Origin: an uncultured Bacteroidales bacterium
GTDB taxonomy: Bacteria; Bacteroidota; Bacteroidia; Bacteroidales; P3
Assembly: GCA_900318835.1 (NCBI GenBank)
Contig: ONLW01000008.1
Span: 23,555-87,554 of the forward strand
DNA: 64,000 nt
Reading direction: 5' to 3'
Shown here: piece by piece, positions 42,714 through 53,600 of the stretch
How the letters are laid out: each line of letters opens with the position of its first letter
How positions within the stretch are numbered: the first letter of the stretch is position 1
Position numbers and translations under genes: made by a program
Notes under the pieces: generated by a model
Told to the model about the DNA's origin: nothing
The model's database searches: none
The model's input: only the letters and a program-made list of their open reading frames with translations

Positions 42714-43954
42714 TACTTTCTGAAGGCGAGGCAGACATTGTGACCGCCAAAGCCGAAAGCATTGCTGATGGCGAAACTGACCTCGCGTTTCTGTGCTTTG
42801 TTGAAAGTGAAATCGAGGGCCGGAATCTGAGGATCGTCCGTGAAGTGGTTGATTGTCGGGGGGACAATACCGTTCTTGATAGTAAGGATAGTGGCGATGG
42901 CCTCGACAGCTCCGGCAGCTCCCAACAGGTGGCCGGTCATCGACTTGGTGGAGTTGATAGCTATCTTGTAGGCGTGGTCACCAAAGAGGCCGATGATGGC
43001 CTTGGGCTCCGAAATGTCGCCAATGGGCGTGGAGGTACCGTGGGTGTTGATGTGGTCGACATCGGTAAGTTTCATGCCCGACTCCTCGACGGCCTGCTTC
43101 ATCACGCTGATGGTTCCGCGCCCTTCGGGGTGCGATGCGGTGATGTGATAGGCGTCGGCAGAAAGGCCAGTGCCGGTAATCTCGGCATAGATATGTGCGC
43201 CGCGAGCCTTGGCATGCTCCAATTCCTCAAGGATGAGGGTACCGGAACCTTCGCCCAGTACAAAGCCGTCGCGGTCCTTGTCGAAGGGGCGCGAGGCCGT
43301 CTGGGGATCGTCGTTGCGCGTGGAAAGGGCTCTCATATTGCCAAAGCCTCCGATACCGGCTTCGGTAACAGCGCATTCCGAACCTCCGGCCACCATGGCG
43401 TCAACCTTACCTAAACGGATGAGGTTGTAAGCATCGCTGATGGCGGCAGCCGACGAGGCACAGGCGGCCACAGTGCAATAGTTGGGGCCACGCAGGTTGT
43501 GTCGGATGGCCAACTGGCCGGCACAGATGTCGGTGATTACCTTGGGAATCCAATATGGGCTGAAACGGGGGTTGCCTTCGGACCTGGCGAATTCCATCAA
43601 CTCGTCCTGCAGGCTCTTCACGCCGCCCATGCCCGAACCCCAGATAATGCCCATGCGGTCCTTGTCGATATTTTCATCGGTAAGACCCGCATCGCGCATT
43701 GCCTCATCGACGGTAACCATGCCATACACCGTATAGCCGTCGAGAAGGCGCATCTCTTTCTTGTCCACAAAGTTGAGTGGATCAAAACCCTTAAGTTCAG
43801 ATGCTATGCGGCACCTAAACTTCGAGGCATCGAAATGTGTTATTGGCCCGGCTCCGCTCACTCCTTTCACCAATGCCTCCCACAATTCGGGGACAGTATT
43901 GCCAATAGGGGTGAGCGCGCCGAGACCTGTAACAACAACTCTTTTCAACTCCAT
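42710..43954 (-). CDS. fabF: 3-oxoacyl-ACP synthase II
   Basis: A 414-residue condensing enzyme with Cys-His-His: AACASSAAA (active-site Cys), NTHGTSTPIGD and KSMTGHLLGAAGAVEA. It elongates fatty acids with malonyl-ACP. It is 30 bases downstream of acpP and overlaps rnc, so the three form one operon. Confidence 0.97.
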   Translation of the reverse strand: MELKRVVVTGLGALTPIGNTVPELWEALVKGVSGAGPITHFDASKFRCRIASELKGFDPLNFVDKKEMRLLDGYTVYGMVTVDEAMRDAGLTDENIDKDRMGIIWGSGMGGVKSLQDELMEFARSEGNPRFSPYWIPKVITDICAGQLAIRHNLRGPNYCTVAACASSAAAISDAYNLIRLGKVDAMVAGGSECAVTEAGIGGFGNMRALSTRNDDPQTASRPFDKDRDGFVLGEGSGTLILEELEHAKARGAHIYAEITGTGLSADAYHITASHPEGRGTISVMKQAVEESGMKLTDVDHINTHGTSTPIGDISEPKAIIGLFGDHAYKIAINSTKSMTGHLLGAAGAVEAIATILTIKNGIVPPTINHFTDDPQIPALDFTFNKAQKREVSFAISNAFGFGGHNVCLAFRKY

Positions 43955-43984
43955 AAAGCGGAAAGAGCGACTTAATTTCTAAGG

Positions 43985-44221
43985 TTACTTTTTCGCGTTT
44001 TCGATGAAAGCGATAGCGTCGCCAACAGTGACGATCTTCTCAGCTTCCTCGTCGGGAATCGAAAGGTCGAATTCTTTCTCGAGCTCCATAATCAGCTCGA
44101 CGGTGTCCAAAGAGTCTGCACCAAGGTCGTTGGTGAAGCTGGCTTCGGGGGTGACCTGACTTTCTTCAACACCAAGTTTGTCGGTGATGATGCTTGTTAC
44201 TCTAGTTGCAATTTCTGACAT
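43985..44221 (-). CDS. acpP: Acyl carrier protein
   Basis: A 78-residue acidic protein with the phosphopantetheine site [11 protein letters not shown]. It carries growing acyl chains for FabF. The holo form requires a phosphopantetheinyl transferase, of which one is encoded at 62858-63364. Confidence 0.97.
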   Translation of the reverse strand: MSEIATRVTSIITDKLGVEESQVTPEASFTNDLGADSLDTVELIMELEKEFDLSIPDEEAEKIVTVGDAIAFIENAKK

Positions 44222-44553
44222 TTTCTATACGATTTTAATTAATAAAACTGAATGCAAAGAAACGATTTTTTTCTGACATATAAACATTTTTTAACATTTC
44301 AAACCGACACCGAAAATACTAAATCACTGACATCAAGAAAAATAATCTAAAAAAAAAAGACACTTTTTCATTTTTTTACGCACATTTTTTCTTTGCAAAC
44401 CGACCCGATTTTAATAAAAATTTGCAAAAATGACCACATCAGCACCAACACTTTATCCTCCCCCCCCCCTCCTACCCCCTATCAAAAAAGATATTGCCAC
44501 AGCCGTCCCCTTTCCGAGAGAGACGTATGGGGTGAGACTCCACAAACAAGCCT

Positions 44554-44601
44554 CCAACACCCTACCAACTCCTACCATGGTAGGAGTTGGTAGGGTGTTG
44601 G
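44554..44601. repeat. Palindromic CCTACCAAC-unit repeat, copy F (perfect, 48 bp)
   Basis: Perfect 24-base arms without spacer, centre CCATGG, with CCAACACCCTACCAACTCCT on the left. Identical in its core to copy D. It lies between the divergent genes acpP and purN. Confidence 0.96.
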
Positions 44602-44729
44602 TAAGGATATGGTATTGATTTTGTGTCTATTAGATACATATATATAACTATCATATATGATAATCAATACCTTACGTAGTATTTTAACGTTTTTTTCACT
44701 ATTATCACCGCCATGTCAACTTTTATTCT

Positions 44730-44737
44730 TATCTTTG
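44730..44737 (+). promoter_or_regulatory. Probable -7 box of purN
   Basis: TATCTTTG followed by GCA, 28 bases before the purN start. No clear TTTG is seen at -33. Confidence 0.6.
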
Positions 44738-44765
44738 CATTTTATTTTGAATACATATTAATAAT

Positions 44766-45338
44766 ATGACCAGACTAGCCATACTGGGTTCCGGCAACGG
44801 AACCAACGCACAACAGATTACCGAATATTTCGCCGGACGCACCGACGTGGAGGTGGCCTGCATCGTCTACAACGTCCGCGACGCCCACATCGCCCAGCGC
44901 GCCAAGAATCTCGGCATCGAAGCCCGCTACTTCGGCCGCAAAGATTTTTACGAGAGCACCGCCGTGCTCGACTACCTGCGCGAAAAACAGGCCGACTGGG
45001 TCATCCTCGCCGGCTTCCTCTGGCTGGTGCCGGAGAACATGCTGGAAGCCTACCCCAACCGCATCATCAACATCCACCCCGCCCTACTGCCGGCCTACGG
45101 CGGCAAAGGCATGTACGGCCACCATGTGCACGAGGCCGTCGTAGCCAACCACGAGCACGAGAGCGGCATCACCATCCACATCGTCGACAAACACTACGAC
45201 CGCGGCACCACCCTCTTCCAGGCTCGCTGCACCGTCACCCCAGAAGACACTCCCGACACGCTGGCGGCAAAAATACACCTGCTTGAGAAGGAACACTTTC
45301 CGCGCGTCATCGACGAAACAATCAAGGCCCGCCAGTAA
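44766..45338 (+). CDS. purN: Phosphoribosylglycinamide formyltransferase
   Basis: A 190-residue enzyme transferring formyl from 10-formyl-tetrahydrofolate to glycinamide ribonucleotide in purine synthesis. Motifs: GSGNGTNAQQI (phosphate loop), INIHPALLPAYGG with the catalytic Asn-His pair, and ITIHIVDKHYDRG with the catalytic Asp. Its stop overlaps the start of the following glycosyltransferase. Confidence 0.95.
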   Translation: MTRLAILGSGNGTNAQQITEYFAGRTDVEVACIVYNVRDAHIAQRAKNLGIEARYFGRKDFYESTAVLDYLREKQADWVILAGFLWLVPENMLEAYPNRIINIHPALLPAYGGKGMYGHHVHEAVVANHEHESGITIHIVDKHYDRGTTLFQARCTVTPEDTPDTLAAKIHLLEKEHFPRVIDETIKARQ

Positions 45339-46465
45339 TGCGCATCGCCATCAACACACGCCTATTGCTGAAAGGGAAAATGGACGGCATCGGCTGGTTC
45401 ACAGCCGAGACTGCCCGCCGCATAGTGCAGCAACACCTTGAGCACCAGTTCTTCTTCTTCTTCGACAGGAAACCCGCCCCCGAATTCATCTACGGACCCA
45501 ACGTAACGCCCGTGGTACTCTGTCCGCAGGCGCGGCATCCGGTGCTGTGGTACCTCTATTTCGAGTGGGCCACACCGTGGGTGCTGCGGAAGTACAAAAT
45601 AGACCTCTACCTCACTCCCGACGGCATGATGCCGCTACACCCTAAGGTGCCCACGCTGACGGTCATCCACGACCTGAACTTCGAGCATGCCTCGGACAAC
45701 CTCAAGGCCTCGCACCAGCGCTACATGAGCCACTACTTCCACCGCTTCGCGCGCAACGCTACGCGTATCGCCACCGTGTCGGAATACTCCAAGAAAGACA
45801 TCTCGGAGACATACCATGTTGATTCCAAGAAAATTGACGTGGTTTACGACGGTGCCCACGACAACTACCGTCCCCATTCCGAGGAGGAAAAAGCCACCAT
45901 TCGGCAGCGTTTCACCAACGGATGCCCTTATATAATATTTATAAGTACAATATTAAAAAGGAAAAACCTCGCCAACCTGTTGAAAGCCTTTGACAAGGTT
46001 AAGAACCATAGACCAAGCGACTTAAAGCTTGTCGTGGCAGGTAGCCGTGTGTGGTGGCAGGACGAGTTGGCTGAAGCCTACGACAATATGAGTCACCAGC
46101 AGGACGTCATCATGCCCGGCCATGTGGATCCCGAAGATCTCTCGGCACTGCTTTCCGCTTCCGAAATATTGGTCTATCCATCATACTTTGAAGGATTTGG
46201 CATTCCAATATTGGAAGCCATGTATGCTGAGACGGCCGTGGTGGCCTCGAAAACCACTTCGATGCCCGAAGTGGGTGGCGACGCCGCCCTCTATGTCGAC
46301 CCAGCCAACCCAGACGACATTGCACAGGCCATTATAGATCTTGGTAACAAGCAGTTGCGAAACGAACTTATTGAGAAAGGCCGTCACCAACGCACCCTCT
46401 TCAGTTGGGACCGCACCGCGTCATTGCTGTGGAACAGCCTAATGGACACTTTTGAAAGAAGATGA
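45338..46465 (+). CDS. Glycosyltransferase family 4
   Basis: A 375-residue GT-B enzyme: NTRLLLKGKMDGIGWFTAET at the N-terminus, PTLTVIHDLNFEH, and the donor-side motif PSYFEGFGIPILEAMYAE with the E-x7-E pair. It is separate from the large polysaccharide operon, coupled with purN and an OmpA gene by overlaps. Substrate unknown. Confidence 0.9.
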   Translation: MRIAINTRLLLKGKMDGIGWFTAETARRIVQQHLEHQFFFFFDRKPAPEFIYGPNVTPVVLCPQARHPVLWYLYFEWATPWVLRKYKIDLYLTPDGMMPLHPKVPTLTVIHDLNFEHASDNLKASHQRYMSHYFHRFARNATRIATVSEYSKKDISETYHVDSKKIDVVYDGAHDNYRPHSEEEKATIRQRFTNGCPYIIFISTILKRKNLANLLKAFDKVKNHRPSDLKLVVAGSRVWWQDELAEAYDNMSHQQDVIMPGHVDPEDLSALLSASEILVYPSYFEGFGIPILEAMYAETAVVASKTTSMPEVGGDAALYVDPANPDDIAQAIIDLGNKQLRNELIEKGRHQRTLFSWDRTASLLWNSLMDTFERR

Positions 46466-47601
46466 AGAAACACTGGATTACCCTCGCCTGCTTCCTGGTG
46501 CTTTCGGCAGCCATCCATTTACATTCGCAAACAACTGGCAACATGATATATAACCCCTCATTCGAGGAGTATCTACATTGCCCAGTGAAAATCGACGCCC
46601 TAGGGGTAATGAGCGAAGTCGAGGCTTGGTGGCAACCCACACTGGGCAGCAGCGACTACTTCAACACCTGCGGTGGACGCGAGTGCAACGTGCCACGCAA
46701 CAAAATGGGTATTCAGAACGCCCATAGCGGAGAGGCCTACTGTGGAATCTATTGTTCCCAAGAACTTTACCGCGAATACATACAGACTGAGCTCAAGTCC
46801 CCGATGGAAGTCGGCAAGCGCTACCGCGTGAGTTTCTGGGTAAGCCTGGCCGACAAATCGCCCTTCGCCGTGGCGTCCCTCGGAGCCGTACTGACACCGC
46901 AACGACTGGAAGACTCGACCCGTGGCATACTAATGGAACGCGAAGTGGCATCCCTCGATGGCAGGAGTGAGCAATCAATCGCCACCTATTTCGAACCGCA
47001 AGCACTTAATTCCATGGACAATATCCTCGACAATACTAAAGATTGGGTCGAGGTGAGCGGAGAATTCATCGCCAAAGGAGGAGAGAAATTCCTGACAATA
47101 GGCAATTTCCTGTCATTCAATAAATCCTCCGTAGTGGCTATGCCAGGCACAAACTTGCCGTTGCCGGGAGCTTACTACTACATCGACGACGTATCGGTGG
47201 TGTGCCTCGACACAGAGGAGGCCATCGTTTCTCAGACATCCCAGTCGCCCAAAGTGGGGGAGGTAATAACACTCAAGAACCTTTACTTCGCCACAGACAA
47301 AAGCCAGGTGCTGCAGCAATCCCACAACGAGCTTTTCAAGCTCAAGGAGATGCTGGAACAACATCCAAGCATGAAGATTGAGTTGCGCGGACATACCGAC
47401 AATCAGGGCACCGTGGAGCACAACCAAAAGCTGTCGGAAGCTCGGGCAAGAGCCGTGGCCAGATACCTAATTGACAAAGGTATCGACAAGAGCCGCCTAA
47501 CCTGGGTAGGCTTCGGCAAGAGCCTGCCCGTGGCCGACAACTCCACCGAAGAAGGTCGGCGACAGAACCGTCGCGTGGAATACCGGATCATTGCCGACTA
47601 A
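46462..47601 (+). CDS. OmpA-family protein with N-terminal beta-sandwich domain
   Basis: A 379-residue protein with signal peptide (ends HLHSQ), a beta-sandwich-like region beginning NMIYNPSFEEYLHCP and containing DYFNTCGG and GEAYCGIYC, and a C-terminal OmpA domain (LKNLYFATDKSQVLQQSHNE, LRGHTDNQGTVEHNQKLSEA). The N-terminal region is a common Bacteroidota module resembling carbohydrate-binding folds. Probably anchored to peptidoglycan from the outer membrane. Confidence 0.85.
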   Translation: MKKHWITLACFLVLSAAIHLHSQTTGNMIYNPSFEEYLHCPVKIDALGVMSEVEAWWQPTLGSSDYFNTCGGRECNVPRNKMGIQNAHSGEAYCGIYCSQELYREYIQTELKSPMEVGKRYRVSFWVSLADKSPFAVASLGAVLTPQRLEDSTRGILMEREVASLDGRSEQSIATYFEPQALNSMDNILDNTKDWVEVSGEFIAKGGEKFLTIGNFLSFNKSSVVAMPGTNLPLPGAYYYIDDVSVVCLDTEEAIVSQTSQSPKVGEVITLKNLYFATDKSQVLQQSHNELFKLKEMLEQHPSMKIELRGHTDNQGTVEHNQKLSEARARAVARYLIDKGIDKSRLTWVGFGKSLPVADNSTEEGRRQNRRVEYRIIAD

Positions 47602-47620
47602 ACCCTCATTGAACCATACA

Positions 47621-47660
47621 AAAAAAAAGCGGGACTTCCTTTGGGGAGTCCCGCTTAACT
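47621..47660. terminator. Bidirectional terminator between two OmpA genes
   Basis: AGCGGGACT (47628-47636) pairs with AGTCCCGCT (47647-47655). Eight A residues on the left give a T-run for the minus-strand gene; the plus side has only TTAACTT. Confidence 0.85.
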
Positions 47661-47679
47661 TAGTGTATCTCAAATAAAA

Positions 47680-48948
47680 CTATTCAATCACACGGTAGAA
47701 ACTGACGCGACGGTTGAGGGCGTACTGGATGTCACCAAAGGCAACACTCTTACCCTTGTACTCGGTCTGGATGCGATCCTCGGCGATACCGAACTTCTTG
47801 ACAAGGAGACGTTTGACCTCTTTGGCACGCTTCTCGGAGAGTTTCATGTTGTAGCTGTCGCTACCAGTGTAGTCGGCGAAGCCAACAACGAGAACCTTAA
47901 CATCGGGGTTGTCTTTGAGAACACGGCCGACGGCTTTGACTTTGAGCATCTCGTCGTCGGTGACATTCCACTCGTCAACACCGTACTGGACGGAGAAGGG
48001 CATGGCGTAGAAGGTGAGCTGGTCAGCCTTGATCTTGTCAATGATGGCCTGGAGGCTATCGGCAGCAGCGCTGTTACCAGCACCGTTCTTGCCACCCTGA
48101 GCGAGAGCCTTGGCGAGCTGATCCTCGAGTTCGGCAATGCGGTTCTCAAGTTTCTTCTCGTTGTTGCGGCTGTTGCGAAGCTGGTTATCGAGGTTGTTCA
48201 CCTGGCTGTTCAGGGCATTGAAGTTCTCCTGAGTCAGCAAGGACTTCTGGTGCTGAATTTCCTGGTCAGCTTTGGTGAGACCGAAGTTGTACATCACACC
48301 AACGTGAGCGGTGAGGTGGACATAGTTCCAATCCAGGAAATCGTTCCAGAATTTGACATGCCAGTCGTTGAAGTTGGCTTCACCTTCAGCGTAGAAGGAC
48401 CACTTCTCGCAGAACTGGAGACTATAACCGAGACCGGCGTTAAGGGCGGGCATCACCTTGCCCAAGCCGCTGTTCGCGTAGTTGGAATTGGCAGGAGTTT
48501 TGATGAAAGCTCCGCCAGCACCACCAAAGAGGTACCAACTGTGATGGCAGTCGGGGTTGTAGCCATAGATGGCGTTGTTGATGGAGAACAACATCTCTGC
48601 GGTAAGAGAGACGTAGCGATTGAAATACTTACCATCGTTGTCAGCGCGGCCACGCCAGAAGGTGGGGACACCAAGACGGAGACGGAAGTCCCAAACATGG
48701 TTCAGCTTCTTCTGAAGGAAGCCGTCCATACCCACATTGATGGATCTTCTCCAAAGATTGCGGGTGTTGGGAGCGGTGTTGTCCCAAGAGTGCTGACCCA
48801 ACTGCCACGTACCGGCGAAACCGCCACCAATGGACCAGTTGCTCCAGAAGCCGTAGCGAGGATACTCGGCCTTTTCCTGTGCAAAGACGCTCGTGGAGGC
48901 CAGCAGTAGCGACATCACGACGCCTACTTTGATTAATTTTTTCATCAT
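47680..48948 (-). CDS. OmpA-family major outer-membrane protein
   Basis: A 422-residue protein with signal peptide (ends SVFAQ), an N-terminal beta-barrel, a coiled coil (LDNQLRNSRNNEKKLENRIA, AELEDQLAKALAQ) and a C-terminal OmpA domain with GFADYTGSDSYNMKLSEKRA. It ends in VIE after FYRV. It has its own strong promoter and terminator and is probably abundant. Confidence 0.92.
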   Translation of the reverse strand: MMKKLIKVGVVMSLLLASTSVFAQEKAEYPRYGFWSNWSIGGGFAGTWQLGQHSWDNTAPNTRNLWRRSINVGMDGFLQKKLNHVWDFRLRLGVPTFWRGRADNDGKYFNRYVSLTAEMLFSINNAIYGYNPDCHHSWYLFGGAGGAFIKTPANSNYANSGLGKVMPALNAGLGYSLQFCEKWSFYAEGEANFNDWHVKFWNDFLDWNYVHLTAHVGVMYNFGLTKADQEIQHQKSLLTQENFNALNSQVNNLDNQLRNSRNNEKKLENRIAELEDQLAKALAQGGKNGAGNSAAADSLQAIIDKIKADQLTFYAMPFSVQYGVDEWNVTDDEMLKVKAVGRVLKDNPDVKVLVVGFADYTGSDSYNMKLSEKRAKEVKRLLVKKFGIAEDRIQTEYKGKSVAFGDIQYALNRRVSFYRVIE

Positions 48949-49044
48949 ATGACTTTTTTTAATTGGTTTATATTTCTTTTTTACACGTTCTATTTATATA
49001 TGGGCTTTTTTAATCGCCGATTATCACTCTATACAAATCATGTG

Positions 49045-49074
49045 CAAAAATACATATTTTTTTTAAAATACAAA
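49045..49074 (-). promoter_or_regulatory. Promoter of the OmpA-family gene
   Basis: On the minus strand: TTTG (49074-49071), an 18-base spacer, and TATTTTTG (49052-49045). It gives a leader of about 90 bases before the start codon at 48948. Confidence 0.65.
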
Positions 49075-49198
49075 AAATATTTTTTTTAACTTTTCGTTAA
49101 TGTAAAGAAAATATTGAAGTTACGATTTAAAAATATTTCCAAAAATAGCGTTTTAATCCCTAAAAATTAGAAAATTAACCCCAAAATTGACGAATAAT

Positions 49199-50506
49199 AT
49201 GAAGAATTTGAGTGTCAAAATGGCGGATTCCCTAGAGAATACGTATCAAAAAACTCTCAATGAGATTACTGCAGAGGTGCTTTCCGCACGTGAACATTTG
49301 AAGAAAGGAGATGCCGCTGGAAACGATTTCCTCGGATGGGTAAACCTACCCGAAAACTACGATAAAGAAGAATACGCCCGCCTGAAGGCCGACGTGGAAC
49401 GTCTCAGTGCCAAAAGCAAGGTATTCGTGGTCATCGGCATCGGTGGCTCCTACCTTGGTGCCCGCATGGTCATCGAGGCCCTGCAATCGGAGTTCGCCTC
49501 GATAGTGCGCGGCAACAAACCCTATGTCGTCTATGCCGGCCATACCCTCGGAGAAGACTACTATAGTCAGCTTCTAACTCTCTTGGACCATGAGGATTAC
49601 AGCGTAGCCGTCATCTCCAAATCGGGCACCACCACAGAACCCGCTGTGGCCTTCCGCATCATCAAATCCCACCTCGAAAACAAGTATGGCAAGGCCGAAG
49701 CCTCGCAGCGTATCATAGCCATCACCGACGCCCGCAAGGGTGCCCTGCACGGCATCGCCGACAAGGAAGGATACCCCATGTATGTCATCCCCGACAATGT
49801 CGGTGGACGATTCTCGGTGCTCACACCCGTCGGTCTGTTCCCCATCGCCATGGCTGGATTCGACACCGACCGATTGCTGCAGGGTGCCCGCGACATGCGC
49901 AAAATCTGCACCGAAAACAACACCCTCGAAGACAACCCTGCCCTGAAGTATGCCGCCACCCGCAATGTACTCTACCGCAGCGGCATAAAGGTAGAGATGC
50001 TGGTAAGCAGCCTCCCCAACCTGCGTTATTTGGCCGAGTGGTGGAAACAGCTCTATGGCGAAAGTGAGGGCAAAGAGCACAAAGGCCTGCTGCCACATAG
50101 CCTGAGCATCACCACCGACCTACACTCGATGGGCCAGTATGTGCAGGACGGTGAACGCCTGATGATGGAAACCATGATTCGCGTGAATGAGCCCGCCACC
50201 CACGTTCCCGTCCCCACCGATGAAGAGAACCTCGACGGCATCAACTACCTTGTCAACAAGAGCCTTACGGAGATAAATGACTGTGCCATGCGAGGCACCA
50301 TTGAGGCCCATCTTTCGGGTGGCGTGCCCGTGATGGAAATCGGCGTGGAACGCATCGATGAGTATACTCTTGGTCAACTCATCTACTTCTTCGAGTTCGC
50401 CTGCGGTGTCAGCGGCTACACTCTCGGTGTCAATCCCTTCGACCAACCTGGCGTGGAAGCCTACAAAAAGAACATGTTCCGCCTACTTGGCAAACCCGGC
50501 TTCTGA
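49199..50506 (+). CDS. pgi: Glucose-6-phosphate isomerase
   Basis: A 435-residue enzyme interconverting glucose 6-phosphate and fructose 6-phosphate. Motifs: FVVIGIGGSYLGARM, ISKSGTTTEPA, GGRFSVLTPVGLFP and FDQPGVEAYK. The length matches the shorter Bacillus-type family. ATG at 49199 is preferred over a TTG at 49187. Monocistronic with a terminator. Confidence 0.96.
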   Translation: MKNLSVKMADSLENTYQKTLNEITAEVLSAREHLKKGDAAGNDFLGWVNLPENYDKEEYARLKADVERLSAKSKVFVVIGIGGSYLGARMVIEALQSEFASIVRGNKPYVVYAGHTLGEDYYSQLLTLLDHEDYSVAVISKSGTTTEPAVAFRIIKSHLENKYGKAEASQRIIAITDARKGALHGIADKEGYPMYVIPDNVGGRFSVLTPVGLFPIAMAGFDTDRLLQGARDMRKICTENNTLEDNPALKYAATRNVLYRSGIKVEMLVSSLPNLRYLAEWWKQLYGESEGKEHKGLLPHSLSITTDLHSMGQYVQDGERLMMETMIRVNEPATHVPVPTDEENLDGINYLVNKSLTEINDCAMRGTIEAHLSGGVPVMEIGVERIDEYTLGQLIYFFEFACGVSGYTLGVNPFDQPGVEAYKKNMFRLLGKPGF

Positions 50507-50536
50507 TTTTTACTGAACAACACAGCACTACAAAGG

Positions 50537-50566
50537 CGCAAGAAATTCAATTCTTGCGTTTTTTTT
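50537..50566 (+). terminator. Intrinsic terminator of pgi
   Basis: CGCAAGAA (50537-50544) pairs with TTCTTGCG (50551-50558), followed by eight T residues. Confidence 0.9.
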
Positions 50567-50575
50567 ATAAAAAAA

Positions 50576-50606
50576 TTGTACAACCAAATAAAAAAACGTA
50601 TATTTG
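50576..50606 (+). promoter_or_regulatory. Promoter of the T9SS type B protein gene
   Basis: TTG (50576-50578), 20-base spacer, TATATTTG (50599-50606). Start codon is 45 bases further. Confidence 0.75.
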
Positions 50607-50650
50607 CACCAATGTAATTAGCCTGTATCTCCTCCTATACAGCTAAAAAT

Positions 50651-53600
50651 ATGACATATACACGTCTTCTTAAACAATTGACATTTCTTTTGGTGCTATG
50701 TTTGTCGGTACCAAGAGGTCATAGCCAGTCACTTTATGACACCTATGACTTCAGCAACGGCATCGACATGTCACTTTGGGAAGACATGTCTGATGCCACC
50801 ACACTAAATCTTTCGGGAGATGACAACGCCTACACAACACCCATTCCCATAGGTTTCGACTTCAATCTAGCTGGCACTGATTACCAGAACTGGACTATCA
50901 ACACCAATGGAACCATACGACTTGGCGACACCCCAATTTCCCATGCCTACTATAATTACCCTTTGAGAACAAACTTACCCTATAACTTGCCGAAAATTGT
51001 AGTACTGGGAGGCGACGGATATATTGTACAAGGCTCAGGCTATGTCAAATATAAAACAATCGGAAGCACATCCGAAGATCATCTCCTCATCATTGAATAC
51101 AAGCTCTCCACATTCTCGTTAAACACCAGAAACCACCCCGTCTCCGTGCAGATCCAGCTTAGGGAGTCGGACAGCAGCATCACCCTCGTTTTTGGAGAAC
51201 CTCCTCAGCTAACTCCTGAAATGAACTACCAAATGGGCGTGGCGGTGGCATACGATGACCTTGTGGAATTCAACGTCACAACCAATGCAGCTAATTTCCT
51301 TACCGGTCCAACCTCTTTCGTTAATCCCTCGGGCCAATGGCCGGAGGAAAACCGCTACTACAGAATCTACCCCAACCACAGTAACTGCCCCAGTGTTACC
51401 GACATCACCGTGGAAAATATCGACGCCAACAGTGCAACAATACGATGGGCCTCGGATGACAATCACAACCTGTATCGTGTGTGCGTCGAGGGGATGCCAT
51501 GCCAAATAGTCAATGGCGACCACATTGATCTCACTGGACTCGAAGACGGAAGCACTTACAATGTATGCATCAGACGCATCTGCTCAGACGACGACAGCAG
51601 TCGGGCGAGAAACATACAATTCCGCACCCACAACATTCCAGCACACGGATGCATCAACCACGCCGACCTTGGCGCGAGCTATGTCACAGGATACTATGGT
51701 GGCACCAACGATCCCTATGCCTATACTGGCATCATCAACCATGGTTCCTCTAGCGAATCAAGCCGTCATACCCTACACACCGACCCTAACGAACTCGACC
51801 CACAAACCCACAGCCAACTTCACACCGTCCCTCCGGGATATAGCTCTTCCGTACGTCTCGGCAACTGGTTATCCGGCGGTCAAGCCGAAGCCCTGCTCTA
51901 CGAAATGGAGGTGGACACCACCATCGCCGACCTACTTTTTCTACATTATGCCGCCGTGCTCGAGAATCCCAACCACTATCCCAACCAACAGCCTCGTTTC
52001 AAGTTCGAAATCCTCAACTCAAACATGCAGGTAATCGATGCCGAGTGCGGAGTTGCCGACTTCATTGCCAACAGCAACCTCGGATGGCATGAGGCCGGAC
52101 GATATGTATTGTGGAAAGACTGGACCACTATAGGCATCGACCTCACGCCTTATGCTGGACAGATTATCTCCATCCGGTTCACCACCTACGACTGTTCTCA
52201 GGGAGGCCATTACGGCTATGCCTATTTCACACTTGAATGCGGCCGCAAGAACACACAGACGGAAAGCTGCGGCAACATTCTCAGCAACACTTATACCGTC
52301 CCGGCCGGTTTCAATTACCTTTGGTACACCGAATCCCCGTCCAATCCAGTCTCCACCTCGCGCTCGCTTAACATCGTCACCGACACCAACACCATCTACC
52401 ACTGCCGCCTCAGTTTTGTTGACAAACCGCAGTGCAATTTCACCATGAATGTCGCAACCGGTAAACGTTATCCTTTATCGCTGTTCGACACGACTATGTT
52501 TATCGACAACTGCCAGTTTAACGTCAACTTCCACAACCGCAGCACCATATCATCTGACGGCATCACCCCCTCTGGGTCGGGAGAGAGATGTGAGACCACT
52601 TGGTGGGACTTCGGTAACGGCGACACCTCATCGCGCTACAATGGCTCAACTCACTACGACACCCCCGGAACCTACACTGTTACGCTTATCTCCACCATTG
52701 CCAACGGAGCCTGTGCCGACACCCTCCAGATGCCTGTCACCCTCACCTCCCCGGCACCTGTTCCAGTCATTGTGGGCCCCACCGAACACTGCGGCAACAA
52801 TTTACAAACAGACACCCTACTGATTCATAACACCTTGTGGAATTCAAACGGCAGCGATACAATGATTGTCAATACCGTCGAGACCACCACCTATACCATT
52901 ACCGCCACCGACAGTATCAACTGTCCCTACACCCTCGAACACACCATTACCATCCTTCCTTCCTATTATCTTCACGACACCGCCACTATCTGTCCACCGG
53001 ACCTCCCTTACACCCATGACAACCTGATCATCACCGACATCTCCGACACTGGAAGTTATTCTTTCGAAGCATTCTCCATTTTCGGCTGCGACAGTATCGG
53101 CACAGTATTCCTCACCGTCAAAGACACCAATTCGGGCGACACCGTTGCCGTAGCCTGCGACCGTTTCACTTGGTATGGCGAGACATTCACCTCCGATGGG
53201 GACGTAGCCACGCATGTCAGCGCCAACGCCGCCGGATGTGACAGCACCACCACATTGAGACTCACCCTCCTGCGCTCTTCCGACACCATTGTCTACGACA
53301 CTATTGTCGAAAACCAACTACCCTACACTTTTAATGGCGCCACCTTCAACAGCCCGGTCAACGACTCAAGCGTCATTATCCCCAACACAGCAGGATGCGA
53401 CAGTATAATCTCCTATTCGCTCTATGTCCATTGGAACGTCGACTCTGTGGTCTACGACACCCTCTGCAACGATGCATTACCTTACGTCTGGAACGGCATT
53501 GAATTTGACACCACACTCACCCAAACGGCCACCCTGACGCGCAATATCGGCTATACCGCCCATACGGGCGCAGACTCCACTTTCATCATGCGTCTCACCA

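Larger units (their letters stand above)
44222..44765. other. Divergent intergenic region between acpP and purN
   Basis: 544 bases without a supported gene. It contains AT-rich promoter sequence (TTTCTTTG on the minus strand at 44255-44262, toward acpP), a run of ten C residues at 44460-44469, palindrome copy F (44554-44601) and the purN promoter. Confidence 0.7.

Noticed and set aside
44460-44469. Run of ten C as a phase-variation switch
   Set aside because: It is about 300 bases upstream of purN and not within the promoter spacing or a reading frame, so no regulatory effect can be argued.
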